Assembly (NCBI GenBank): GCA_030272835.1
Contig: SZOQ01000005.1
Span: 62,001 to 126,000, forward strand
DNA length: 64,000 bases
DNA from: 2-12-FULL-60-25 sp003576745
Lineage (GTDB): Bacteria > Patescibacteriota > Patescibacteriia > 2-12-FULL-60-25
Direction: 5' to 3'
The translations under genes and the position numbers were made by a program. The notes under the pieces are model-generated. The model was given only the letters and a program-made list of their open reading frames with translations, did no database searches and was not told where the DNA came from. Within the stretch, counting starts at the first letter, position 1. The number at the start of each line of letters is the position of its first letter. Positions 30,428 to 39,322 of this stretch are shown in pieces.

Positions 30428-31798
30428 CTACTTCCCAATCTCATCAATTCCGCCCTTCATGTAGAACGCCTGTTCCGGTTTATCATCATGCTTTCCTTCG
30501 AGGATTTCTTCAAACCCGCGTATGGTATCCTCGAGCGGTACATACTTTCCGGCATTTCCCGTGAAGACTTCTGCGACAAAGAACGGCTGTGAAAGGAATT
30601 TTTGGATTTTTCGCGCCCGGGCGACGGTTTTTTTGTCATCTTCGGATAATTCTTCCATGCCGAGAATGGCAATGATGTCCTGAAGATCCTTATATCGCTG
30701 GAGCACGCGCTGGACACCGCGCGCAACCGCATAATGCTTTTCTCCAACGATTTGAGGATCAAGGATGGTCGAGGTCGAATCCAGCGGATCCACGGCCGGG
30801 TAAATGCCGAGCTCCGCAAGGGATCGCGCAAGCACGACGGTAGAATCCAAATGTCCGAATGTTGTTGCCGGCGCCGGGTCCGTAAGGTCATCGGCGGGAA
30901 CATACACGGCTTGCACCGATGTAATGGAGCCGTCTTTCGTTGATGTGATGCGTTCCTGCATGGCGCCCATTTCCGTGGCGAGCGTCGGCTGATAGCCTAC
31001 GGCCGAAGGAATGCGGCCGAGGAGCGCGGATACTTCCGAACCCGCCTGCGTAAATCGGAACACGTTATCTACAAACAACAGGACATCCTGTTTTTCCTCG
31101 TCTCGGAAGTATTCCGCCATGGTAAGTCCTGTAAGACCGATACGCGCGCGTGCGCCCGGCGGCTCGTTCATTTGGCCGAACACGAGAGCCGTTTTGTCGA
31201 TCACCCCCGATTCTTTCATCTCACGGTAGAGGTCATTCCCTTCTCGGGTACGCTCCCCTACGCCGGAAAAGACGGAAAATCCTCCGTGTTCCGTGGCAAT
31301 ATTCCGGATGAGCTCCATGATGATAACGGTTTTTCCAACGCCTGCGCCGCCGAACAAACCGACTTTTCCTCCCTTAAGGAACGGACAAATGAGGTCGATG
31401 ACTTTAATTCCCGTCTCCAGCACTTCCGATGCCGTGGACTGTGCCGTGAACGGCGGAGCTTCCCGGTGTATGGGAAAGGTTTTTTTTGCTTTGACGGCCC
31501 CGGCTTCGTCAATGGGTTCTCCGATAACATTGAACATGCGCCCCAGAGTTTCTTTCCCCACGGGAATGGAAATGGGCGCACCGGTATCCGTGACAGGTTC
31601 GCCACGGCGCAATCCGTCCGTCGAGTCCATGGCGATTGTCCGAACCACGCCCCCGCCGACATGCTGCTCCACTTCGAGAATGAGATCCGGCTTACCTTTC
31701 CGTTCGATGCGCAGCGCATGATAAATTGCCGGTAAACCGTCATCAAATCTGACGTCAACGACCGGGCCGATAATTTGTGTGATCATTCCTTGTTTCAT
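30428..31798 (-). CDS. atpD: ATP synthase beta subunit
   Basis: 456 residues from ATG 31,798 (MKQGMITQIIGPVVDVRFDD). Seen: Walker A GGAGVGKT, the VFSGVGERTREGNDLY catalytic-Glu block, Walker B LLFVDNVFRF, the ALLGRIPSAVGYQPTL loop and the DELSEED-like ELSEDDKKTV motif. This is the catalytic subunit of F1. It lies 42 nt after atpG and before the copy D repeat. Confidence 0.98.
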   Translation of the reverse strand: MKQGMITQIIGPVVDVRFDDGLPAIYHALRIERKGKPDLILEVEQHVGGGVVRTIAMDSTDGLRRGEPVTDTGAPISIPVGKETLGRMFNVIGEPIDEAGAVKAKKTFPIHREAPPFTAQSTASEVLETGIKVIDLICPFLKGGKVGLFGGAGVGKTVIIMELIRNIATEHGGFSVFSGVGERTREGNDLYREMKESGVIDKTALVFGQMNEPPGARARIGLTGLTMAEYFRDEEKQDVLLFVDNVFRFTQAGSEVSALLGRIPSAVGYQPTLATEMGAMQERITSTKDGSITSVQAVYVPADDLTDPAPATTFGHLDSTVVLARSLAELGIYPAVDPLDSTSTILDPQIVGEKHYAVARGVQRVLQRYKDLQDIIAILGMEELSEDDKKTVARARKIQKFLSQPFFVAEVFTGNAGKYVPLEDTIRGFEEILEGKHDDKPEQAFYMKGGIDEIGK

Positions 31799-31840
31799 AT
31801 ATTTTGAGGGTGAGAAGTGGGGAGTATCAAGATGCATTTC

Positions 31841-32737
31841 CTATTCAAGCGCTGCTTTGCCGGCGGATATTTCCGAAATTTCCTGCGTAATCCCCGCCTG
31901 GCGCGCCTGGTTATACGTAAGGGTGAGTTCATCGAGCATGGTATTCGCATTATCCGTAGCGCTTCGCATGGCGATCATCCGTGCGGAATGTTCTGAAGCG
32001 GAGGATTCAAGAAGTCCCTGATACACGCGCATTTCAACGAGTCTCGGGAGCAGTTCATCCAGAACCCGCGAAGGATTCGGTTCGAACGTAATCCCGGAGA
32101 CGTTGTCGCTTGCGCTGAACAATTCCGTTGTCTCCGGAATAATCGGCAACAGCTGTTCAATGGTCGGTATCTGGCTCATGGCGCCGCGATAATCCATATA
32201 CACCATAAAAACCCGATCCACTTTGCCATTCGCGAATTCTTCTGTGACATAATCTCCGACGGGTTTCGCCGCAGCGTAACTTGGAGCGCTTGAGATCGCA
32301 TCAAAAGAGGCTGCAATTGAAAAGCCTGCCCGCCGAGAGGCTCGTTCTCCGCGTCGTCCGACGGTAACGATGCGTATGTCATCCGAGGAACGCGATCGGA
32401 TAAATTCGAACGCTTTTTTCAGGCTTTGGGCATTAAAACTTCCGCAGAGACCGCGATCCGACGTGCATACGAGGACAAGGGTACGCAGGGCCGTTATCTT
32501 GCGCTCTCCTGTTGCATCCATTCGCCCCGTCAGCATTGCATGCGCCTCGGGATCCACCGTATGCATGATTTCGCTCACTAGCGTGCGGACATCGTTTGCG
32601 TATCCGCGCGAGGAAATGGTCAATTCAACGGACTTTTTCATTTTTGAAGCAGCAACAAGCTCCATTGCCTTGGTGATTTTTTTCGTGTTCGCAATGGATT
32701 TTATGCGTCGTTTGATGAGTCTTGTTGAAACGGCCAT
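31841..32737 (-). CDS. atpG: ATP synthase gamma subunit
   Basis: 298 residues. Seen: the N-terminal helix IKRRIKSIANTKKITKAMEL with AASKMKK, the central DRGLCGSFN block, and the C-terminal ARMIAMRSATDNA then LTLTYNQARQAGITQEI helix. It is the rotating shaft of F1. It lies downstream of atpA, from which it is separated by the copy E repeat. Confidence 0.97.
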   Translation of the reverse strand: MAVSTRLIKRRIKSIANTKKITKAMELVAASKMKKSVELTISSRGYANDVRTLVSEIMHTVDPEAHAMLTGRMDATGERKITALRTLVLVCTSDRGLCGSFNAQSLKKAFEFIRSRSSDDIRIVTVGRRGERASRRAGFSIAASFDAISSAPSYAAAKPVGDYVTEEFANGKVDRVFMVYMDYRGAMSQIPTIEQLLPIIPETTELFSASDNVSGITFEPNPSRVLDELLPRLVEMRVYQGLLESSASEHSARMIAMRSATDNANTMLDELTLTYNQARQAGITQEISEISAGKAALE

Positions 32738-32756
32738 AGGGAAGGTTGCGATAGAA

Positions 32757-32832
32757 TGAGGGAGGAGGGAGTAGGGGGGAGAGTACGTAGTTGCGTAGGG
32801 GGACCATTATTTCCCCTTAGCCCTTTCCCATG
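32757..32832 (+). repeat. Intergenic mosaic repeat, copy E
   Basis: Seen: GAGTACGTAGTTGCGTAGGG (32,781-32,800), the core GGGGGACCATTATTTCCCC (32,798-32,816) and TTAGCCCTTTCCC. Forward orientation, inside the atp operon between atpA and atpG, whose genes are on the other strand. Confidence 0.7.
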
Positions 32833-32854
32833 TAACGTTCTCCGATCTTTAGGC

Positions 32855-34372
32855 TTACAAAAACATCGAATTCCACCGTTCTATCGCTTGTTTTAGGAGG
32901 GTTTCCGTACGTTCGTCGAGGACGGCTTTCTCCCGGAGCGTTTCTATGAGATCCTGTTCGCTTGCATCCAGGTGTGCGTGGAATCCCTGCTCCCATTCAA
33001 GGACCCGTTCTACGGGAATTACGTCCAGAAAGCCCTTTGTAACCGCATAAATAACGGCAACCTGATGGGACATTTCCATGGGCTGATATTGTCCTTGTTT
33101 GAGAACTTCAACGGTTCTGCGTCCCCGCTCGATCTGTTTGCGAGTGGTTTCGTCGAGATCGGTCGCGAATTGTGAAAAGGCCTCCAGTTCACGAAATTGG
33201 GCCAGGTCCAGCCGAAGCTGACCGGATACCTTTTTCATGACTTTTGTTTGTGCCGCGCCTCCTACGCGGGACACGGAAAGGCCCACGTTTACTGCTGGGC
33301 GTATGCCTTTGTAAAATAAGTCGCTTTCGAGGTAAATCTGCCCGTCCGTAATGGAAATGACATTCGTGGGAATATACGCCGACACGTCGCCCGCCTGTGT
33401 TTCGATGATTGGAAGCGCCGTAATGGATCCGCCGCCATGTTGTGCGTTTCTGCGAGCCGCGCGTTCCAACAGACGCGAGTGAAGGTAGAACACGTCTCCC
33501 GGATACGCTTCGCGTCCCGGCGGACGGCGGAGAAGCAGGGAGAATTCCCGATAGGACCATGCGTGTTTTGACAGATCGTCGTAGATAACGAGGACATCCT
33601 CGCCGCGATCCATGAACCATTCTCCAATGGTAACGCCGGCATACGGAGCAATGAACTGCAGAGAGGCGGGGTCCGATGCGCCCGCGACCACAACCGTGGT
33701 GTAGTCCATGGCTCCTTCGTCCTTGAGTCTCTGGACGATTTTCGCCACTTTGGATTCTTTCTGGCCGATGGCGACGTATATGCAATGCACGCTCTGACCT
33801 TTTTGATTCAGAATCGTATCGACGGCTATCGCTGTTTTTCCTGTTTGGCGGTCGCCGATAATAAGTTCGCGCTGTCCCCTGCCGATGGGGATCATGGAGT
33901 CAATCGCCTTGATGCCGGTCATGAGCGGGCGGTTTACCGGCTCGCGCGTCATCACGCCCGGTGCAACTTTTTCTATAGGATACAGCTCTTTGGATGAAAT
34001 CTTTCCTTTTCCATCAATAGCCTCTCCAAGGGGGTTTATCACTCGGCCCGTCATCATTTTTCCCACAGGAATGCTCAAAATTCGTCCTGTTGCCTTTACG
34101 GATTGCCCTTCTTCAATACCTTCCGTCCGTCCCAGAATAACTGCCCCTACCACGTCTTCTTCAAGGTTCAGTGCCACGCCGACGATTCCGTTTTCAAATT
34201 CGATCATTTCCATGGCGCTTGCTTTTGACAGCCCCGAAATCGAAGCAATGCCGTCGCCAACCTGGCGGACCCGGCCTGTTTCTTCTGCGGCCGCGGTAGC
34301 AGCGAATGAAGAGATTTGTTTTTTCAGCTGCGCGACAATGTCCTGTGCGTTTGTGGAGAGTTTTTCAGACAT
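32855..34372 (-). CDS. atpA: ATP synthase alpha subunit
   Basis: 505 residues. Seen: Walker A GDRQTGKTAIA, the VYVAIGQKESKVA stretch, Walker B LVIYDDLSKHA, RRPPGREAYPGDVFYLHSRL and the VSRVGGAAQ signature. Non-catalytic nucleotide-binding subunit of F1 that forms the hexamer with beta. It follows atpH by 5 nt. Confidence 0.98.
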   Translation of the reverse strand: MSEKLSTNAQDIVAQLKKQISSFAATAAAEETGRVRQVGDGIASISGLSKASAMEMIEFENGIVGVALNLEEDVVGAVILGRTEGIEEGQSVKATGRILSIPVGKMMTGRVINPLGEAIDGKGKISSKELYPIEKVAPGVMTREPVNRPLMTGIKAIDSMIPIGRGQRELIIGDRQTGKTAIAVDTILNQKGQSVHCIYVAIGQKESKVAKIVQRLKDEGAMDYTTVVVAGASDPASLQFIAPYAGVTIGEWFMDRGEDVLVIYDDLSKHAWSYREFSLLLRRPPGREAYPGDVFYLHSRLLERAARRNAQHGGGSITALPIIETQAGDVSAYIPTNVISITDGQIYLESDLFYKGIRPAVNVGLSVSRVGGAAQTKVMKKVSGQLRLDLAQFRELEAFSQFATDLDETTRKQIERGRRTVEVLKQGQYQPMEMSHQVAVIYAVTKGFLDVIPVERVLEWEQGFHAHLDASEQDLIETLREKAVLDERTETLLKQAIERWNSMFL

Positions 34373-34377
34373 AATGA

Positions 34378-34902
34378 TCAGGTCGTATGAAGGGCGAGGC
34401 GAAGTCGGTGAAGGCGTCCTTGGACGCTTGCGTCGAATAGCCAGTCATCCAGGGAGATGCGAAGTCCTCCCAGAATGGCGGTTTCCACCATATAGGTGAC
34501 GCGAACCTTTCGTTTTAGTTTTTCCGATAGGATGGCTTCAAGTTTTTGCTGTTCCTGCTGTTTCATGCGGACGGCGGAAGTCACCGTCGCGTAGCGGAGT
34601 TTATGGAGCACGGCGGATTCGCGTGTGACGTGAAGAAGAAACCTGTCTAGATCCCGATGCATTCCATGTTCTCCAAGAAGAAGCAGAACATTTACCGTTT
34701 CTTTGGAAAGAGAGGGGCATGCGAGCCGTATGGCCTGCAGCCGATCTTCCACGGGTATGGATGCATCACCAACGAAAGCCCTCAGTTCTGGCACGAAAGC
34801 TAATATATCCGTCGCGCGGGAAATTTCCTGAACCGCATCCGTGTGTTTTGGAAGAACGGAAACGTATGCTTCAGCGATACTGCGCAGGCTCATGGTGCTC
34901 AT
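34378..34902 (-). CDS. atpH: ATP synthase delta subunit
   Basis: 174 residues. Seen: an all-helical N-terminal domain (IAEAYVSVLPKHTDAVQEIS) and the C-terminal TVTSAVRMKQQEQQKLEAIL stretch then GGLRISLDDWLFDASVQGRL, the family's GG-[LI]-x-I end. It joins the peripheral stalk to F1. It overlaps atpF by 4 nt. Confidence 0.93.
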   Translation of the reverse strand: MSTMSLRSIAEAYVSVLPKHTDAVQEISRATDILAFVPELRAFVGDASIPVEDRLQAIRLACPSLSKETVNVLLLLGEHGMHRDLDRFLLHVTRESAVLHKLRYATVTSAVRMKQQEQQKLEAILSEKLKRKVRVTYMVETAILGGLRISLDDWLFDASVQGRLHRLRLALHTT

Positions 34903-35459
34903 AGCTTCGTCTGTTCGAGTTCCCGAAGAGCCTGTTCAATAAGCGATCGCTGCTGGCTCTCCTTCAGCCCCAGAGCCGCGACTTTTTCCGAAGCGTCCGC
35001 AACGAGGTCGGCGACGTGCTGCTTTACGGCTACTTCCGTTGCCTTTTTTTCCAGCGTTATTTGATGTTTCGCTTCCTGAAGCTTTGACTCAATAAGTTCG
35101 TTCGACGCTTTGAGCCTGCGTTCTTTTTCTTGTTCACCCCTCTTTTTCGCATCATCGACGATGACGGTTGCCTCTTTGCGGGCTGCCGTAAGCACGGCCT
35201 GCTGACGGGCCTCGGCTTCCCGAAGAGCTGTTTCTGCCTCTTTGGACTGGCGCAGACCTGTTTCGATATTCTCTCGGCGCTCATCGATGGTTTTGAGCAG
35301 TGGTTTGTATACCCATCTATGCAGGACGAACAGGAGAATGCCGAAATTCAGAAGCTGTGCGGCGAGCAATGACCAGTCAACGCCGAACATCCCGAGCACG
35401 CTCGGATCCGCATGTTCAGCCGCTTCTTCGGCGGCGTACGCAGCTTCGATAATATTCAT
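34899..35459 (-). CDS. atpF: ATP synthase b subunit
   Basis: 186 residues. Seen: one membrane helix (about 27-48: WSLLAAQLLNFGILLFVLHR) and a long charged coiled coil, ending KVAALGLKESQQRSLIEQAL. Forms the peripheral stalk of Fo. The first 25 residues (AAYAAEEAAEHAD) are Ala/Glu rich and precede the membrane. Overlaps atpH by 4 nt and follows atpE by 44 nt. Confidence 0.93.
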   Translation of the reverse strand: MNIIEAAYAAEEAAEHADPSVLGMFGVDWSLLAAQLLNFGILLFVLHRWVYKPLLKTIDERRENIETGLRQSKEAETALREAEARQQAVLTAARKEATVIVDDAKKRGEQEKERRLKASNELIESKLQEAKHQITLEKKATEVAVKQHVADLVADASEKVAALGLKESQQRSLIEQALRELEQTKL

Positions 35460-35503
35460 ACAAGCCGTATCGTTTCCCTATGATCATGGGGAACCTCCGA
35501 TCG

Positions 35504-35722
35504 TTATATGGTGAATGCAACCACAAGGGCGTAAATGGCGATAGCCTCCGCAAAAGCAGCGCCAAGGAGCATGGGAACGAAAATCTTGCCGGATGCTTCT
35601 GGATTCCGTCCGATGGCTTCCATGGCTTTTGACACAAGCAGGCCAATGCCAAGTGCGGGCCCGATGCTTCCCAATCCCATCGTAATGGCTTTGGCAAGCG
35701 GAATCATTGTTTCTGGATTCAT
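35504..35722 (-). CDS. atpE: ATP synthase c subunit (proteolipid), proton type
   Basis: 72 residues, two membrane helices around the polar loop GRNPEASGK. Seen: ion-binding Glu59 in AFAEAIAIY, followed by Ala, and Ile26 at the place where sodium-type rings have Gln. Known: sodium-binding c subunits carry Gln, then Glu-Ser-Thr. Their absence and the chloroplast-like E-A-x-x-IY indicate proton coupling (inference). It forms the rotor ring of Fo. Confidence 0.96.
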   Translation of the reverse strand: MNPETMIPLAKAITMGLGSIGPALGIGLLVSKAMEAIGRNPEASGKIFVPMLLGAAFAEAIAIYALVVAFTI

Positions 35723-35800
35723 ATGCGTGCGTGAATGACGTGAATGAATAGATAAGGAATTATGGACTCTGCGTCTCCCTGCAGAATCCGCAATGCCCCA

Positions 35801-36676
35801 TCATGTAAGGGATTCTGTATGGAGCGCGGGTTCGCCAAGGAGCGTTTCCCCTTCCAGCGCTTCCGTGACGGGATCGTCTTTGTGTTCATCATGCGTCGGT
35901 TGTTCGGTAAGCATAGAGAGATATACAAGGGTGAGCATGGAAAAGACCGTGGCCTGTACAACGCCGACGATGAGTTCAAGCCCCATGAACGGCAGGGGGA
36001 GGATAAAGGCGAGAATTGACGAAAGCACGGTAATCAGGACTTCACCGGCAAAAATATTGCCGAATAACCGCAGAGAAAGCGACAGAACCTTTGCGGCTTC
36101 CGAAATAAGTTCTATCAGGCCAACGCCAAGCTCGATGATGGCGGTAAAGATGGTGAGAATATTTTTTGTCTTGAGAGCCTGCCAGAGCGTCCCGAGCTGG
36201 ATGAATTTATTCCAATGGACGAAAAATCCTACCGTCAGCATACCCACCACATGCGAAGTAACCACGGAAAGCAGAGCGAGGGCAAGCGTGAGGTTTAGGT
36301 CAGCTGCCGCTGATCGGAGAATCGGAATCAATTCCACATTGCCTTCATGAAGTTGATAGATGCCGAGCGATCCCGTGCCCGGCAGAAGACCGAGCCAATT
36401 CGATAAGAGAATAAAGAAAAACAGCGTTGCGACAAAAGGAAAAAACCGCCTTGTTTTGGCTGGATCACCCGTAACCTGATCGAACGTATTCAGTAAAAGC
36501 TCGAACAGCATTTCTAAACCCGTCTGCAGTCTCCCGGGAATGAGAGAAATTTTTGCGCGGAAGAAGAACGCAAACGCTATGAGCGCTGCGCTTAAAAACG
36601 TGGCATTAATAAATGCGTTTGTAATCCTGAATCCTCCGATGGAGGCGATGGGTTCTGCGAACAGTGGTATATTCAT
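35801..36676 (-). CDS. atpB: ATP synthase a subunit
   Basis: 291 residues, about six membrane helices. Seen: the stator stretch LSLSLRLFGNIFAGE with the essential Arg and the C-terminal FMGLELIVGVVQATVF helix. It forms the half-channels that pass ions to the c ring. It overlaps the small AtpZ-like gene by 4 nt and precedes atpE by 78 nt. Confidence 0.96.
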   Translation of the reverse strand: MNIPLFAEPIASIGGFRITNAFINATFLSAALIAFAFFFRAKISLIPGRLQTGLEMLFELLLNTFDQVTGDPAKTRRFFPFVATLFFFILLSNWLGLLPGTGSLGIYQLHEGNVELIPILRSAAADLNLTLALALLSVVTSHVVGMLTVGFFVHWNKFIQLGTLWQALKTKNILTIFTAIIELGVGLIELISEAAKVLSLSLRLFGNIFAGEVLITVLSSILAFILPLPFMGLELIVGVVQATVFSMLTLVYLSMLTEQPTHDEHKDDPVTEALEGETLLGEPALHTESLT

Positions 36677-36948
36677 TGCGTTTCTTCCGGTTTCTTTTTT
36701 GCTCCTGTTTCATCCATGCGTTTTGCAATGGAAGCGCCTTTTTTATGGATAATCCTCCATCCGACGAGGATAAGGAGAACGAATCCGCTGACGGTGAATA
36801 CCCAGCCCGTTCCGTACCGAACATCGAGCCAGCGTCCTCCAAGGGCGAAGAGGAAGGTGCTTACGAGAAGCGTAATGAGCACGTCCCAGACCATGCCGAG
36901 CGCCTCACCATAACCGATGTCTTTTTTCCGCTCCGTTCGGTTCTCCAT
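36673..36948 (-). CDS. AtpZ/AtpI-like small membrane protein
   Basis: 91 residues from ATG 36,948 (MENRTERKKDIGYGEALGMV); the longer open frame upstream would start inside the gap after the HAD gene's terminator and is not supported. Seen: two membrane helices (about 19-40 and 48-66) with GGRWLDVRYGTG between, the AtpZ/AtpI pattern. Known: such proteins help assemble the c ring or carry ions for the ATP synthase. First gene of the atp operon. Confidence 0.8.
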   Translation of the reverse strand: MENRTERKKDIGYGEALGMVWDVLITLLVSTFLFALGGRWLDVRYGTGWVFTVSGFVLLILVGWRIIHKKGASIAKRMDETGAKKKPEETQ

Positions 36949-37075
36949 AAAAATGACGCGGGGAGTATACGGTTGATTATTAAAAAAATCAAGGCCGTCC
37001 GTGACGGCCGAGAAGCGGAAATTTGGGAGAAAAGCAAGATGTCTTTCGCTTGACAGCAAAAATTCCGTATTTTTG

Positions 37076-37110
37076 AAAACCGCCCTTGTCACCAGCGTGA
37101 TTCGGGCGGT
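37076..37110 (-). terminator. Terminator of the HAD hydrolase gene
   Basis: Seen on the minus strand: ACCGCCC (37,104-37,110), an 18-nt loop, GGGCGGT (37,079-37,085), then TTTC. It lies 6 nt after the stop of the HAD gene and 128 nt before the start of the atp operon. Confidence 0.65.
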
Positions 37111-37115
37111 CCCCT

Positions 37116-37913
37116 TTACGGGATGAGATTGAGATTTCTGAGCCTCGCTTCAAGGGCGACGCCCAATTCTTCAGGAAGAATTTCCCTCAAAAAGGCCTCT
37201 TTGCGCATCTTCCGCTCCGTCCAGCTTTCGACATACACGAGCTTGCGTTCAATGACAACGGGCCATCGGTTGGATGAGGCTCTGGCCGCTCGATACAGCG
37301 TTTCATTCGGATTGAAGCAGATGGGGTACGCGACGCGTTCGAGAACAGGGATGTCGCCCTCACTGTCACCGATCGCAATGGATGACGACAAGTCCACGCC
37401 GTGTTCCTTCACGATGATGTCGAGGGCTTCATGTTTTGCCATGGCCCAGACCTTGGGATCGCCCCCGGTGTAATACCCGCCTTCACGGGGATGTTCGGTG
37501 CCGAAGACGATATCGACATCGTCTTCGGCTGCCAATGCTTCGACCACTTCGAGCGGTGAACCGGAGATGAAGGCAATCATGAATCCCAGGTCGCGCGCAT
37601 GCTCCATGAGCTCGCGCACGAACACATGGACGCGGCGGCCTTTTTCTGCGATGACTTGTTTCGCCACCCACTGCGCGTCCCGTACGCGAATGCCCTTGAG
37701 GCGCGCATGGCCTTGATACGCTTCCAGTTGGACGTCCAAAAAATCTTTAAAGCTTCCCTGGCGGTCGCGATAGGCCTGAAGTTCTTCTTCGGCCCTCGCC
37801 AGGACGAATTTCGGCAGAAACCCAAACTGCACCATACCGGCGATCCAGTCATGGAACAGCTGCCACCGGTACTTCGTCCCGTCGACATCAACGACAAGGC
37901 AACGTTTTTTCAC
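37116..37913 (-). CDS. HAD-superfamily hydrolase, phosphoserine-phosphatase-like
   Basis: 265 residues from a GTG at 37,913, with AAAGGAG 7 nt upstream, one of the clearest Shine-Dalgarno sites in the window. Seen: motif I VVDVDGT (nucleophile Asp and second Asp), motif II FISGSP, the Lys of motif III in GDPKVWAMAKHE, and motif IV IGDSEGDIPVLE. The cap resembles SerB/PGP-like class IB enzymes. Substrate not predictable. Between the atp terminator and tatD. Confidence 0.88.
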   Translation of the reverse strand: MKKRCLVVDVDGTKYRWQLFHDWIAGMVQFGFLPKFVLARAEEELQAYRDRQGSFKDFLDVQLEAYQGHARLKGIRVRDAQWVAKQVIAEKGRRVHVFVRELMEHARDLGFMIAFISGSPLEVVEALAAEDDVDIVFGTEHPREGGYYTGGDPKVWAMAKHEALDIIVKEHGVDLSSSIAIGDSEGDIPVLERVAYPICFNPNETLYRAARASSNRWPVVIERKLVYVESWTERKMRKEAFLREILPEELGVALEARLRNLNLIP

Positions 37914-37965
37914 GCGAGGCTCCTTTCAATGTGCGTCAAGAATCTATGGAAGGCTGGCGATCCTG

Positions 37966-38820
37966 TCAAGGCAATGGAAGAGAAAAAAGACGCGCGGCAT
38001 TTTCGGTCGTGATGCGCCCGATCTCTGCTTCCGATACACCTCTCAAGCGCGCAATTTCGTTTGCGACACAAGAAACATACGATGGTTCATTGCGCATTCC
38101 CCGATACGGCACGGGTGTAAGCCATGGAGCATCCGTTTCCACGCATACGCGATCCGCAGGCATGCGTTCGATAACGCGACGAATAGAGTTCTCCGGTTTT
38201 TCCGATTTCTTGGGCGGAAACGTGATAATGCCGGTAAACGAAAGATAGAGGCCAAGGTCCAGCAGCGGCTTCGCATCTTCCCATGTTCCCGTAAAGCAAT
38301 GGACAACCCCTTGTATCGCGCATCCGTTCCTTTGCTCGTTTTGCACAATGCTGGCGAGTTCGCCGAATGCGTCGCGGCAATGCATAATCACGGGCAATCC
38401 AATATCATGGGCAATGCGAATGTGGTCACATAGCGCATCCGCCTGGAGGCGCATGGCTTCTTTCCGGCTGCGATCGGCATCGATCCTAAAAAAATCGAGC
38501 CCCGTCTCCCCTATCGCGACCACGCGCGCGCTGGATTTCGCCAGTTCCCTGATACGCTTCGCTTGATATGGCAGTGTATCCTGTCCTTCGAGTTCATCAT
38601 GAAACGAACTCGTCAGATGTTCCGGGTGATACCCCACCGCTGCAAAAACATCTTTCTGACGCTCAGCGAGCGCAATCGCTTCTTGGGATGTTGTAAGAGT
38701 TGTTCCTACCGTGATCGCCCAAATGTTCTTCTTCCTCATTCTCAAAAGAACCGCATCGCGGTCCTCATGGTATGTAGGAACATGAAGATGACAGTGCGTG
38801 TCGATGAGCGACGGCTTCAC
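37966..38820 (-). CDS. tatD: TatD-family metal-dependent hydrolase
   Basis: 284 residues. Seen: DTHCHLHVPTY (metal His-x-His), AIGETGLDFF, PVIMHCRDAF, VHCFTGTW and ETDAPWL (last metal Asp), all of the TatD amidohydrolase barrel. Known TatD enzymes are 3'-5' DNA/RNA exonucleases in DNA repair and turnover. The start overlaps the cvpA stop by 4 nt; last gene of the run from 43,507. Confidence 0.93.
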   Translation of the reverse strand: MKPSLIDTHCHLHVPTYHEDRDAVLLRMRKKNIWAITVGTTLTTSQEAIALAERQKDVFAAVGYHPEHLTSSFHDELEGQDTLPYQAKRIRELAKSSARVVAIGETGLDFFRIDADRSRKEAMRLQADALCDHIRIAHDIGLPVIMHCRDAFGELASIVQNEQRNGCAIQGVVHCFTGTWEDAKPLLDLGLYLSFTGIITFPPKKSEKPENSIRRVIERMPADRVCVETDAPWLTPVPYRGMRNEPSYVSCVANEIARLRGVSEAEIGRITTENAARLFSLPLP

Positions 38821-39290
38821 AGGAGTTTGACGATAACCTTTTCAAAAACGGTATCGATATAGTCCACAACTCGAAGTTGATTCAATACTTGCGTGCCCTC
38901 GATGCCCCCGGATTGCTTTAACACCCAGCTGATACCGCCGATAATGACGACACCTTCGAAAAATCCAAAGATCGCTCCCAGATACTCGTTCAACTGTTTG
39001 AGAATCGGAAGTCTTGTAAGGATTTTCAGCACGCGTTCCGCAAGCCTGAAAAGCATGCCGATAGCCTGATCCACGAGGAAAAAGATCGCAATGAACGCGG
39101 CAATGTCAGCCCATTGCTCTGGCAAAAAGGACGCAAGGACGTATGACAGCGCGCCTGAATATGCGCGTGCAACGATAAATCCCACGACGGCGCCCACAAC
39201 GCGTCCAAGGGTTTCAATGGCGCCTGAACGATATCCGTTCGCTATGAACGCGATCAGGACGATGAGAACGAGGATTTCGAGTATCAGCAT
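38817..39290 (-). CDS. CvpA-family membrane protein
   Basis: 157 residues, four predicted membrane segments. Seen: VLIVLIAFIANGYRSGAIET at the start, then GRVVGAVVGFIVARAYSG and a LNEYLGAIFGFFEGVVIIGG block, typical of CvpA (colicin V production) proteins. Role of the family is poorly known, perhaps membrane or envelope stress. Between metG (32 nt upstream) and tatD. Confidence 0.85.
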   Translation of the reverse strand: MLILEILVLIVLIAFIANGYRSGAIETLGRVVGAVVGFIVARAYSGALSYVLASFLPEQWADIAAFIAIFFLVDQAIGMLFRLAERVLKILTRLPILKQLNEYLGAIFGFFEGVVIIGGISWVLKQSGGIEGTQVLNQLRVVDYIDTVFEKVIVKLL

Positions 39291-39322
39291 GAGGCGAGTA
39301 TAGCGGAGCGAACCGTAACGCG

